The notes beneath the pieces are model-generated. The model was not told the origin of the DNA. It saw only the letters and a list, made by a program, of their open reading frames with translations, and searched no databases. Below are positions 51,856 through 59,518 of a stretch of 64,000 bases of DNA, piece by piece. The position numbers were made by a program, and so were the translations under genes. This DNA comes from Bacillus infantis (GTDB lineage Bacteria > Bacillota > Bacilli > Bacillales > Cytobacillaceae), in contig NZ_JAIVAP010000011.1 in NCBI RefSeq assembly GCF_020171945.1, forward strand, positions 89,067-153,066. Direction: 5' to 3'. The first letter of the stretch is position 1. Every line of letters starts with the position of its first letter.

Positions 51856-52009
51856 GTACCAGGTACCTTCCGTGGACAAAAAGAAGTGAAGTGGCTTTTT
51901 ATGGTGCCAGGTACGCTCCGTGGACAAATAGGGTGGAAGTGTCTTTTTGCGGTGCCAGGTACGCTCCATGGACAAATATGGGAAAGTGTCTTTTCATGGT
52001 ACCTGGCAC
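51856..52009. repeat. triplicated 48-bp palindrome-derived repeat
   Basis: Units start at 51856 (GTACCAGGTACC), 51904 (GTGCCAGGTACG) and 51952 (GTGCCAGGTACG), spaced 48 bp apart, then the closing inverted arm GTACCTGGCAC (51999-52009). Each unit contains YGTGGACAAA and a GTGKCTTTT block. The last unit plus the closing arm equals the single element at 3415-3477 in inverse orientation. Confidence 0.8.
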
Positions 52010-52030
52010 TAAATATGGCATGGAATTATA

Positions 52031-52059
52031 TTGACAAACCCGCTGTGTAATTATAGATT
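52031..52059 (+). promoter_or_regulatory. sigma-A promoter of the LacI (MsmR-like) gene
   Basis: TTGACA (52031-52036) and TAGATT (52054-52059) are spaced 17 bp apart. Confidence 0.7.
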
Positions 52060-52070
52060 CAAGGTAATAA

Positions 52071-52082
52071 GAAAACGTTTTC
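52071..52082 (+). promoter_or_regulatory. LacI-type operator GAAAACGTTTTC (autoregulation site)
   Basis: A perfect 12-bp palindrome with a central CG lies a few bases after the predicted transcription start of the LacI gene. Two variants with one changed base flank the next promoter at 53152-53163 and 53219-53230. Confidence 0.75.
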
Positions 52083-52102
52083 CTGAGAGGTTGGAATAAA
52101 CT

Positions 52103-53107
52103 ATGAAGTTAACTATAAAAGATATTGCCAAAATGGCAGGAGTCTCGGTTGCAACGGTTTCACGTGTAATTAATAAAAGCAAGCCTGTGAATGATGAAAT
52201 AAGGGAAAAAGTCGAGAAGGTAATCCGTGAGACCCAATTCCGTCCCAATGCACTTGCAAGGGGCCTGATCAGCAAGTCTACGAACTTAATAGGGGTCATC
52301 TTTCCGCAAATTAACTATACATCCGCCGAGCTGATCAACGGCATTGAAGATGTGGCTAACAGGAATGGCTACAATATTATCCTGAGCAACACCAGGCTTG
52401 ATCCGGAAATGGAGCTGAAATCGCTTGAAATATTTAAGGAGAAGCAGGTTGATGGCATTATTTTATCGGCAATCCATACGACCGAACAGCATGTGGATTG
52501 GATAAAGGCAAATAAAATTCCCGTTGTATTGGTAGGGCAAAAAATAACGGGTCATAATATTTCCTGGATTGATGTGGACAACTATACCCCAATTACAGAA
52601 ATGGTCAGATACCTGGTCCGCTGCGGACATAAAAAAATCGGGATGATTCATGGACCGCTGCATGACCAGTCAGCGGGCTATTCGCGCTATAAAGGGTTTC
52701 TGGATGAAATGAGCCGGCACAAGCTTCCTGTCAATCAGGATTTCCTAGCCGAAAGCAATTTTTCCTCCGGGGATGGATATGAGGCGATGGTAACCTTGCT
52801 TAGAAATAGGGATCTTCCGACGGCCATCCTTTGTGCATCCGACACGATTGCTATTGGCGCCAAAAATTGTGCAGAGGACCAGGGATACAGGGTCCCAGAC
52901 GATATTTCAATTGCAGGGTTTGACGATATTGAATTGGCAACGCTTGTGCGCCCGCAGCTGACAACAGTCCGGGTCGACTTTGAAGCCATGGGATCCAAAG
53001 CCATGGAGGCTCTGCTGCAAAATATTGTCCAGCCCGGCACTGCGCCTCAGGAGCATTATGTAGATTATCGGCTGAGCCTGCGGGACAGTGTGAAGAAATT
53101 GGTTTGA
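52103..53107 (+). CDS. LacI-family regulator of the sucrose/alpha-glucoside operon
   Basis: This 334-residue protein has the LacI helix-turn-helix TIKDIAKMAGVSVATVSRVINKS (about 4-26), hinge FRPNALARGLISKST, and the ligand-binding core (IGVIFPQINYTSAELINGIED, AILCASDTIAIGAKNCAE, ISIAGFDDIELATLVRPQLTTV). It lies just upstream of the sugar operon, with its own promoter and the operator GAAAACGTTTTC. Autoregulation and control of the downstream operon are inferred from the shared operator motif. The ligand is probably sucrose, a maltose-type sugar, or a phosphorylated product. The closest functional analogues would be MalR or MsmR-type repressors. Confidence 0.88.
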   Translation: MKLTIKDIAKMAGVSVATVSRVINKSKPVNDEIREKVEKVIRETQFRPNALARGLISKSTNLIGVIFPQINYTSAELINGIEDVANRNGYNIILSNTRLDPEMELKSLEIFKEKQVDGIILSAIHTTEQHVDWIKANKIPVVLVGQKITGHNISWIDVDNYTPITEMVRYLVRCGHKKIGMIHGPLHDQSAGYSRYKGFLDEMSRHKLPVNQDFLAESNFSSGDGYEAMVTLLRNRDLPTAILCASDTIAIGAKNCAEDQGYRVPDDISIAGFDDIELATLVRPQLTTVRVDFEAMGSKAMEALLQNIVQPGTAPQEHYVDYRLSLRDSVKKLV

Positions 53108-53151
53108 ACAGACTGGAAGAATCATTATTTCATAGAAAAATATACTTTTAG

Positions 53152-53230
53152 GAAATCGTTTTCAAAAAAGCTTGTCAAACTATTAAATACTTAATATAAT
53201 CATAAATGTAAGAGCTAGGAAAACCTTTTC
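53152..53230 (+). promoter_or_regulatory. promoter of the sugar ABC operon with two flanking operators
   Basis: TTGTCA (53172-53177) and TATAAT (53195-53200), spacer 17 bp, form a strong sigma-A promoter. GAAATCGTTTTC (53152-53163) lies just upstream of the -35 and GAAAACCTTTTC (53219-53230) downstream of the start. Each differs by one base from the palindrome in front of the LacI gene. A looped or blocked promoter is likely. Confidence 0.75.
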
Positions 53231-53302
53231 ACAAATTCATGCAGAAGAGCTTAATTGGTCTTATCTGCTAAAACTATTCTCAAACAGAGGGGAAGTAAAA
53301 AA

Positions 53303-54619
53303 ATGTTCAATTTCTCTAAATCAGGAATGTTCAAAAAGACGGCCGCTGCCGGCATGGCAGCCGCATTAACCTTTTCTCTTGCAGCCTGCTCAGGCAATTC
53401 TTCTGAAGGAGATACAGGCTCAAAAGACGGGAAGGTAAACATTATTGTTACAAACGGCAAAGGGGAGATCGATGCCCAGTTTAAGCAGGCCGCAAAGGAT
53501 TTCATGGCTGATCATAAAGACATCAATGTACAGGTTGAATCAGTCGCAGTCGGAGACGCATTAAACGTCTATGATAAGCTTTCCGCTTCTGGGAAAACGG
53601 TTACATTGGCGATGTTTTCTCCTTATGATGCCACTCATAAATATAAAGATGTAGGAATCGATTTGTCTGATGAAAAATGGAATGAGGAAACGAGCGATGC
53701 CATTAAAGATGACGAAGGAAATGTAATCGGTTTCCCGTTCGCCCTGGAAGGTATGGGACTTGTTTACAACCAGACAGTGGTTGAAAAAGCAGCAGGCGAA
53801 GGCTTTGATCCATTCTCCATCAACACACGCGATAAACTGACAGATCTTTTAGATAAAATCAAGGCATCAGGTGTGAAGCAGCCTGTGGCTTACCAGACTG
53901 AAGCATGGTCAGTTGCGAACCATTACAGCTCTTTGTTCCTTAACCAGTCTGAAGATCCAAATGCTACGCTTGAAGAAGTGAAAGCAGGAGAGTTTGACTA
54001 CATTAAGAATGAGGCCTGGAACGGCTACTACGACACAATGGATATGCTGATTTCCGAGGACTACAATATGTTCGGCGCACGTCCGACAGGCCAATACTAT
54101 GATGCTGCGCACGTAGCTGTAGGAAAAGGCGATTCTGCGATGCTTTTCAACGGAAACTGGGCTTTTGATTCTTTGAAAGCGCTTGAAGGCACAAACTTTG
54201 GATTCATGCCTGTCCCTGTCGACAACAATCCTGATAACCCGCTGAACAACAAGATTGCGGCTGGTCCTACACAAGCGTTTGTAGTCAACAAGAAGGCTTC
54301 AAAAGAAGAACAGGACGCTGCGAAAGAATTCTTGAACTGGCTTGTATACGATGAAGCAGGACAGGATTTCGTGGTTAATAAATCACAAATCATCTCAGCA
54401 TTCAAAAACAATCCAAACAAAGTGACCAACCCGCTTGGCGTTGCCATCAGTGATGCGCTTGCTGCCGGCAAAACAATGCCTTTCAGCACCAACTACATCA
54501 ACACAGGGGATTGGACTACTATCCTTGGACCTGAGGTTCAGAAGTACATTGCGAATCAAAGCAAGAGAGAAGATCTTGCAAAAGCATTTGAAACCTATTA
54601 TAAGACCCACCAAGAGTAA
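53303..54619 (+). CDS. sugar-binding lipoprotein of the ABC importer (MsmE/maltodextrin type)
   Basis: The 438-residue protein is called from ATG 53303 after GAGGGGAAG. Its signal ends with SLAAC (lipid-bearing Cys at residue 29), then a Ser/Gly-rich linker. The binding domain shows the family 1 pattern (VNIIVTNGKGEIDAQFKQAAKDFMADHKDINVQVE and AMLFNGNWAFDSLKALEGTNFGFMPVP). It should deliver sucrose or an alpha-glucoside to the two permeases. A hairpin terminator after the gene would keep the lipoprotein in excess over the permeases, as is usual. Confidence 0.88.
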   Translation: MFNFSKSGMFKKTAAAGMAAALTFSLAACSGNSSEGDTGSKDGKVNIIVTNGKGEIDAQFKQAAKDFMADHKDINVQVESVAVGDALNVYDKLSASGKTVTLAMFSPYDATHKYKDVGIDLSDEKWNEETSDAIKDDEGNVIGFPFALEGMGLVYNQTVVEKAAGEGFDPFSINTRDKLTDLLDKIKASGVKQPVAYQTEAWSVANHYSSLFLNQSEDPNATLEEVKAGEFDYIKNEAWNGYYDTMDMLISEDYNMFGARPTGQYYDAAHVAVGKGDSAMLFNGNWAFDSLKALEGTNFGFMPVPVDNNPDNPLNNKIAAGPTQAFVVNKKASKEEQDAAKEFLNWLVYDEAGQDFVVNKSQIISAFKNNPNKVTNPLGVAISDALAAGKTMPFSTNYINTGDWTTILGPEVQKYIANQSKREDLAKAFETYYKTHQE

Positions 54620-54636
54620 TCCAGACTAGAGTGAAA

Positions 54637-54679
54637 ACAAAAAAGCAGGCGGAGAGAACGTATCCTGCCTGCTTTTTTT
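54637..54679 (+). terminator. internal terminator after the binding-protein gene
   Basis: AGCAGGC pairs with GCCTGCT, with inner GGA/TCC, followed by seven T. The permease gene starts only 25 bases later, so it is probably leaky and sets the lipoprotein-to-permease ratio. Confidence 0.8.
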
Positions 54680-54703
54680 ACCTAACAGACAGGATGTGGA
54701 AGC

Positions 54704-55585
54704 ATGAAGAAAAATAAAAAAATAGGTGATATCGGCAATTCGCTTTTATTCCTGGGCCCTGTTTTCCTTTTTTTCTGTATCACCGTACTGGTCCCATTTG
54801 GATACGGCCTTTTCCTTACGTTTAATACCATGCAGACGCCGGCTGATCCGGTGGTGTTTGCAGGCCTGGCGAATTATCTGGAAGCTGTTAAAGATACGGA
54901 ATTTTGGAAATCGCTTTGGCTGACACTTAAGTTTGTCGTGGCAACCGTGTTTTTTGTGAACTTGTTCGGTTTTGGCCTGGCGTACCTGGTTACGTCCGGC
55001 TTGAAAATCCAGAATTCATTAAGGACGGCTTATTTTACCCCGAACCTGATCGGCGGCCTTGTGCTCGGTTATATTTGGCAGTTCATCTTCGTCCAGTCGC
55101 TTCCCGCACTCGGCACCAAGCTTGGCATCGAATGGCTGGAGCTCGGCTGGCTCGGAGATCCGACCATGGCTTTCTGGTCGCTTGTCATCGTAACCATCTG
55201 GCAGACAGCGGGCTATATGATGATCATTTTCATCGCCGGATTGATCAGTGTGCCAAGAGAACTGATAGAAGCAGCCAAAATCGATGGAGCGGGCCCGTTC
55301 AGAAGGCTTTTGAATGTTACATTGCCTTTGATGGTTCCTTCATTCGTAGTGACCGGTTTCCTTTCTTTAAAAAATGCATTCATGGTGTATGACTTGAATT
55401 TCGCTCTCACAAATGGCGGCCCTTTTGGCAGCACCAAGATGGTATCCATGCATGTTGTCAATAAAGCCTTTATTGAATCGAACTATGGGACAGGACAGGC
55501 TGAGGCCATTATCCTGTTTGTGATTGTAGCGGCTGTAACCGGCTTTCAGGTTTATACCAGCAAGAAAATGGAGGTCGAAGCATAA
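54704..55585 (+). CDS. ABC sugar permease, MsmF/MalF-like
   Basis: This 293-residue membrane protein has about six helices and the EAA loop LIEAAKIDGAGPFRRLLNVTLPLMVPSF. It starts MKKNKKIGDIGNSLLFLGPVFLFF, typical of MsmF/LacF-type permeases. The stop overlaps the next gene start by one base. With the next gene it forms the channel for the sugar carried by the lipoprotein. The ribosome site is weak, possibly lowering its level relative to the lipoprotein. Confidence 0.88.
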   Translation: MKKNKKIGDIGNSLLFLGPVFLFFCITVLVPFGYGLFLTFNTMQTPADPVVFAGLANYLEAVKDTEFWKSLWLTLKFVVATVFFVNLFGFGLAYLVTSGLKIQNSLRTAYFTPNLIGGLVLGYIWQFIFVQSLPALGTKLGIEWLELGWLGDPTMAFWSLVIVTIWQTAGYMMIIFIAGLISVPRELIEAAKIDGAGPFRRLLNVTLPLMVPSFVVTGFLSLKNAFMVYDLNFALTNGGPFGSTKMVSMHVVNKAFIESNYGTGQAEAIILFVIVAAVTGFQVYTSKKMEVEA

Positions 55586-56421
55586 TGGCCAGGCAAAAAA
55601 TTGTCACTACCACTTTTCTATATCTACTGGCAATCATTGCACTAGTAAGTTTTATTTTTCCATTTATTTTGCTCATCATCAACTCATTTAAAACCAATGG
55701 GGAAATCCTGACCAGTCCTTTTGCCCTTCCGGAAAACTGGAATTTCGCCCACTTTGCTGATGTGATCAACATGATGAACTTTGGTGTCACCTTCAGGAAC
55801 TCATTCATCGTTACCACCCTGAGCACCCTGTTCATTGTCTTTTTCTCTGCCATGGCGGCTTACCATCTTGTGAGAAGGCCGTCCAAATTCAATAAATTCT
55901 TTTTCACCGTGCTGGTTGCCTCAATGGTAATCCCGTTCCAGTCGCTCATGATCCCGCTGATTTATATCTATGGGGCAAAACTGCAGCTGATTGACGCGAT
56001 TCCCATTCCGTTATTGATCATTTTCTACCTTGGATTCGGCAGCGCGCTTTCCGTATTCATGTTCCATGGCTTTATCAAATCGATCCCGATAGAAGTTGAG
56101 GAAGCAGCAAGAATCGATGGCTGCAATTCCCTGCAGATCTTCTTCCTGATCGTCCTTCCGATGCTGAAGCCTATCGCAGTTACGATTTCCATTTTGAACG
56201 TGCTGTGGATCTGGAATGATTACCTGCTGCCTTCACTGGTTCTGAACAATGAATCAGTGTATACAATGCCGGTCCAGATGAAGGTATTCAACGGCACGTA
56301 TATGAATAACTGGGAACTGCTGATTCCGGCAATCCTATTGACCGTCATCCCAATCTTGATCATGTACATGATCGGCCAGCGTGCGATTATTAATGGCGTG
56401 ATGCAGGGGTCTATAAAATAA
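55585..56421 (+). CDS. ABC sugar permease, MsmG/MalG-like
   Basis: The 278-residue membrane protein has about six helices and the EAA loop VEEAARIDGCNSLQIFFLIVLPMLKPIAVTISILNVLWIWNDYLLPSLVL, then the typical MalG/MsmG end IGQRAIINGVMQGSIK. The ATG shares its A with the last base of the upstream TAA, so the two permeases are translationally coupled. No ATPase follows. The operon continues after an unusual 270-base gap that holds a 21-bp periodic array. Confidence 0.88.
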   Translation: MARQKIVTTTFLYLLAIIALVSFIFPFILLIINSFKTNGEILTSPFALPENWNFAHFADVINMMNFGVTFRNSFIVTTLSTLFIVFFSAMAAYHLVRRPSKFNKFFFTVLVASMVIPFQSLMIPLIYIYGAKLQLIDAIPIPLLIIFYLGFGSALSVFMFHGFIKSIPIEVEEAARIDGCNSLQIFFLIVLPMLKPIAVTISILNVLWIWNDYLLPSLVLNNESVYTMPVQMKVFNGTYMNNWELLIPAILLTVIPILIMYMIGQRAIINGVMQGSIK

Positions 56422-56473
56422 GCTGGATTCCGGGTAAGTGACATTAGGTCTAATGGTAAAAAGTGTAAAGTAG

Positions 56474-56578
56474 GGCGAATATCCCACATTCTGGGGTGAA
56501 TCCCCGCAATTTTAGGTAGAAAATACAGAAAAACTGGCCGAATTATTGAAAAAGTGGGCTGAATCAGCGTTAAGCAGC
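56474..56578. repeat. second five-unit array with exact 21-bp period
   Basis: GAAT (or GAAA in the third unit) starts at 56477, 56498, 56519, 56540 and 56561, each 21 bp apart, preceded by GG with one or two variable bases. It is the same design as the array at 292-396, here inside the sugar operon between the second permease and the alpha-glucosidase. No other gene lies in 56422-56690. Confidence 0.75.
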
Positions 56579-56690
56579 GGCAATACCAGATAGTTTTTTT
56601 AAAAAAAACGCCATTAACACTGATTTCACACCTCAACCAGGCTAAATTCTGCAAGAAAAATGCAGGCACAACGAAAGGATTTTGACAGAG

Positions 56691-58361
56691 ATGAAAAAAA
56701 CATGGTGGAAAGAAGCAGTAGCTTATCAAATTTACCCGCGGAGCTTTATGGACAGCAACGGAGACGGCATCGGGGATTTAAAAGGGATCGTGACAAAGCT
56801 TGATTACCTTAAAGACCTGGGAATTGATGTGATCTGGATCTGCCCGATGTATAAGTCGCCTAATGATGATAATGGCTACGATATTTCTGATTACCAGGAT
56901 ATTATGGATGAATTCGGTACGATGGAAGATTTCAATCTTCTGCTTGAAGAAGTCCATAAGCGCGGGATGAAATTGATCCTTGACCTGGTGATCAATCATA
57001 CGAGTGATGAGCATCCATGGTTTTTAGAGTCCCGCTCTTCAAAAGAAAATCCAAAAAGGGACTGGTATATCTGGCGCGACGGCAAGGATGGCAAGGAACC
57101 GAATAACTGGGAATCCATCTTCAGCGGGCCGGCGTGGAAATATGATGAAGAAACAGAGCAATATTTCATGCACATCTTCTCTGAACGCCAGCCGGATCTG
57201 AACTGGGAAAATCCAGAGGTCAGGGAAGCTCTCTATGAAATGGTCAACTGGTGGCTGGAAAAAGGAATTGATGGATTCCGGATCGATGCCATCTCACATA
57301 TCAAAAAAGAGCATGGTTTCCCTGACATGCCTAATCCGGACAATCTGGACGTGGTCCCATCTTTTCCGAAGATGATGAACTTCCCCGGGATTGACGATTT
57401 CCTTACAGAATTCGCGGACAGGACGATCCGCAACTATGATGTCATGACTGTTGGTGAAGCGAACGGAGTGGGCATTCCGGATGCTGACAAGTGGGTCGGC
57501 GAGGAAAATGGGTATTTTAATATGATTTTTCAATTTGAATTTCTTGACCTGTGGGATAAGGATACGAAAGATACCGTGGATGTCAGGGCCCTCAAAAAAG
57601 CTTTGACCAAATGGCAGGAAGGCCTTGAAGACAGAGGCTGGAATGCTTTATTCATCGAGAATCATGACCAGCCGCGCCGTGTTTCGTCCTGGGGCAATGA
57701 TCAGCAGTACTGGAAAGAGAGCGCAAAAATGCTTGGGGCGCTTTACTTCCTGATGAAGGGGACGCCGTTCATTTACCAGGGCCAGGAAATCGGGATGACC
57801 AACGTGAAGTTCCCTGCCATTGAAGATTATAACGATGTTGGAATGGTGAACTATTACAAAGTGGAAGCCGCAAAAGGCGTGCCCCATGATGAAATAATGG
57901 AAGTCGTCTGGAAACAGGGCCGCGACAATTCACGGACTCCGATGCAGTGGGATTCCTCCCATATGGCCGGCTTCACAGAAGGAAACAAAACGTGGCTGGG
58001 CCTCAACCCGAACTATCGTACCATCAATGTTGAAAGCCAGCTGAAGGATGAAGATTCGATTCTCCATTTTTATAAAAAGCTGATCGCCCTCCGCAAAGAG
58101 AATCCAGTCTTTGTATACGGGGAGTACGAGCTTATCCTTCCTGAACATGGGAAACTTTTTGTCTACACCAGGACAATGGGAAGCGACAAGGCCATAGTGA
58201 TCTGCAATTTCCAGGATAAGCCTGAAAAAATGGAGCTGCCTGCGGCGATCAGCTGCGCTTCAAGTGAACTGGTTTTAAATAACTATGATGTTCCTGAAAC
58301 GAAACTGGAAAAGGAATTCACTTTAAGCCCTTATGAAACAAGGGTGTATCTCTTAAAGTAA
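56691..58361 (+). CDS. GH13 alpha-glucosidase (exo-alpha-1,4 type)
   Basis: The 556-residue protein is called from ATG 56691 (AAAGGA 11 bases upstream); a TTG three codons earlier is too close to the ribosome site. It is a cytosolic GH13 subfamily 31-type enzyme with YQIYPRSFMDSNGDGIGDL, DLVINHTSDEHPWF, nucleophile Asp199 (GFRIDAISHIKK), acid Glu256 (TVGEANG) and Asp326 (IENHDQPR). The residue after the nucleophile is Ala, as in Geobacillus exo-alpha-1,4-glucosidases, not the Val of oligo-1,6-glucosidases, so alpha-1,4 links are the more likely target. It should split imported maltose-type sugars or sucrose into glucose units for the cell. Confidence 0.88.
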   Translation: MKKTWWKEAVAYQIYPRSFMDSNGDGIGDLKGIVTKLDYLKDLGIDVIWICPMYKSPNDDNGYDISDYQDIMDEFGTMEDFNLLLEEVHKRGMKLILDLVINHTSDEHPWFLESRSSKENPKRDWYIWRDGKDGKEPNNWESIFSGPAWKYDEETEQYFMHIFSERQPDLNWENPEVREALYEMVNWWLEKGIDGFRIDAISHIKKEHGFPDMPNPDNLDVVPSFPKMMNFPGIDDFLTEFADRTIRNYDVMTVGEANGVGIPDADKWVGEENGYFNMIFQFEFLDLWDKDTKDTVDVRALKKALTKWQEGLEDRGWNALFIENHDQPRRVSSWGNDQQYWKESAKMLGALYFLMKGTPFIYQGQEIGMTNVKFPAIEDYNDVGMVNYYKVEAAKGVPHDEIMEVVWKQGRDNSRTPMQWDSSHMAGFTEGNKTWLGLNPNYRTINVESQLKDEDSILHFYKKLIALRKENPVFVYGEYELILPEHGKLFVYTRTMGSDKAIVICNFQDKPEKMELPAAISCASSELVLNNYDVPETKLEKEFTLSPYETRVYLLK

Positions 58362-58390
58362 GAATGGGGCACCAGCCCTTTTCTTATTTG
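58359..58390 (+). other. hairpin after the alpha-glucosidase gene
   Basis: TAAGAA pairs with TTCTTA and GGGC with GCCC, giving an imperfect stem that includes the stop codon. The T tract is poor; it may be a leaky terminator. The rest of 58391-58549 holds nothing recognised. Confidence 0.5.
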
Positions 58391-58549
58391 TAAAGGTTTT
58401 TCTCCTGCAGAAGGTAGAGTCACGAAGGCTGCCTGACGGTTTAGATCGGAACAGACTGCCTGATAGCACTAGGCGCGTCTGCCGGAAAAAGGAGCAGAAA
58501 AATTACCCTTAATACCAGTTGCGGCAAAGTACAGCAATGGAGGATTACG

Positions 58550-59506
58550 ATGCTTAAATTAGATGAGAAAATTGAATTCCAGCCGAAAGGCAACGATATT
58601 TTAACCATAGGCGAAATCCTGATCGACATGATTTCGGAAGAATACAGTCCTGCAGATGAGCCGGCAGTTTATCATAACTATTTTGGCGGATCACCGGCCA
58701 ATATTGCTATGAATGTAAAAAGGCTGGGCATCTGTTCCCTCGTTGCATCTGCAGTTGGGGAAGACAGGCTGGGGACCTTCCTTATCAGCCATCTTCGCAA
58801 GACAGGGATCGATCCTGGCCTTGTTCAGCGCGTGGATTCATCCACCAGTATGGTTGTGGTCGCGAAAAGCAAAGGGACGCCAGAGCCTATCTTTTACCGC
58901 GGGGCAGACTATCAGTTTGAATACACGGAAGAGCTAGAAAAGGCTTTGCTGGATTCAAAAATTGTCCACTTTTCCTGCTGGCCGCTTTCCATGGCACCGG
59001 CACGCCATACTATTGAAAAAGTCATTGAAAAGGCGAGGGGCCAGAATATTCTTGTCTGTCTGGATCCGAATTACCACGAGATGGTATGGAAAAAAGGCAC
59101 CGAAGGAATTGCGTACGTTAAATCCATCATTGGAAAAGTTGATATTGTGAAGCCTTCGGAGGACGATGCTGAGCGGCTGTTCGGGAAGGACACCCATGAA
59201 AATCAGATCCGCAAATTCCTTGATCTTGGCGCTAAGCTTGTCATCCTGACGATCGGCAAGGATGGGGCGATTGTATCCAATGGCGAAGAAACCTTTCGCA
59301 TCAAATCGCTGGCGACTGATGTAATCGACACGACCGGTGCAGGGGATGCATTCTGGTCAGGCTTTTATACGGCACTGGTAAAAGGCTTCTCCGTAAAGGA
59401 AGCCCTTGAGCTGGGTTCGGCAGCTAGCGCCTATAAATTAAAATTCACAGGTGCGGTCTGCAGCATGCCCCCGCTTGAACAACTAAAAGAATTGTACGGA
59501 CTGTAG
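58550..59506 (+). CDS. PfkB-family kinase, probable fructokinase
   Basis: This 318-residue protein starts at ATG 58550 after GGAGG. It has the PfkB family marks: DILTIGEILIDMI, NYFGGSPANIAMNVKRLG and the C-terminal DTTGAGDAFWSGFYTALVKGF with the catalytic Asp. Its length and N-terminal motif fit bacterial fructokinases and also 5-dehydro-2-deoxygluconokinase (IolC). Fructokinase is preferred because the next gene encodes sucrose phosphorylase, which releases free fructose; no inositol gene is near. It should make fructose 6-phosphate from fructose and ATP in the cytosol. Confidence 0.78.
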   Translation: MLKLDEKIEFQPKGNDILTIGEILIDMISEEYSPADEPAVYHNYFGGSPANIAMNVKRLGICSLVASAVGEDRLGTFLISHLRKTGIDPGLVQRVDSSTSMVVVAKSKGTPEPIFYRGADYQFEYTEELEKALLDSKIVHFSCWPLSMAPARHTIEKVIEKARGQNILVCLDPNYHEMVWKKGTEGIAYVKSIIGKVDIVKPSEDDAERLFGKDTHENQIRKFLDLGAKLVILTIGKDGAIVSNGEETFRIKSLATDVIDTTGAGDAFWSGFYTALVKGFSVKEALELGSAASAYKLKFTGAVCSMPPLEQLKELYGL

Positions 59507-59518
59507 GAGGTTTTAGAA

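Noticed and set aside
51856..52009. CRISPR array, considered because of the 48-bp repeats
   Set aside because: Units abut without spacers, only three exist, and the same sequence occurs singly elsewhere as a palindromic element.
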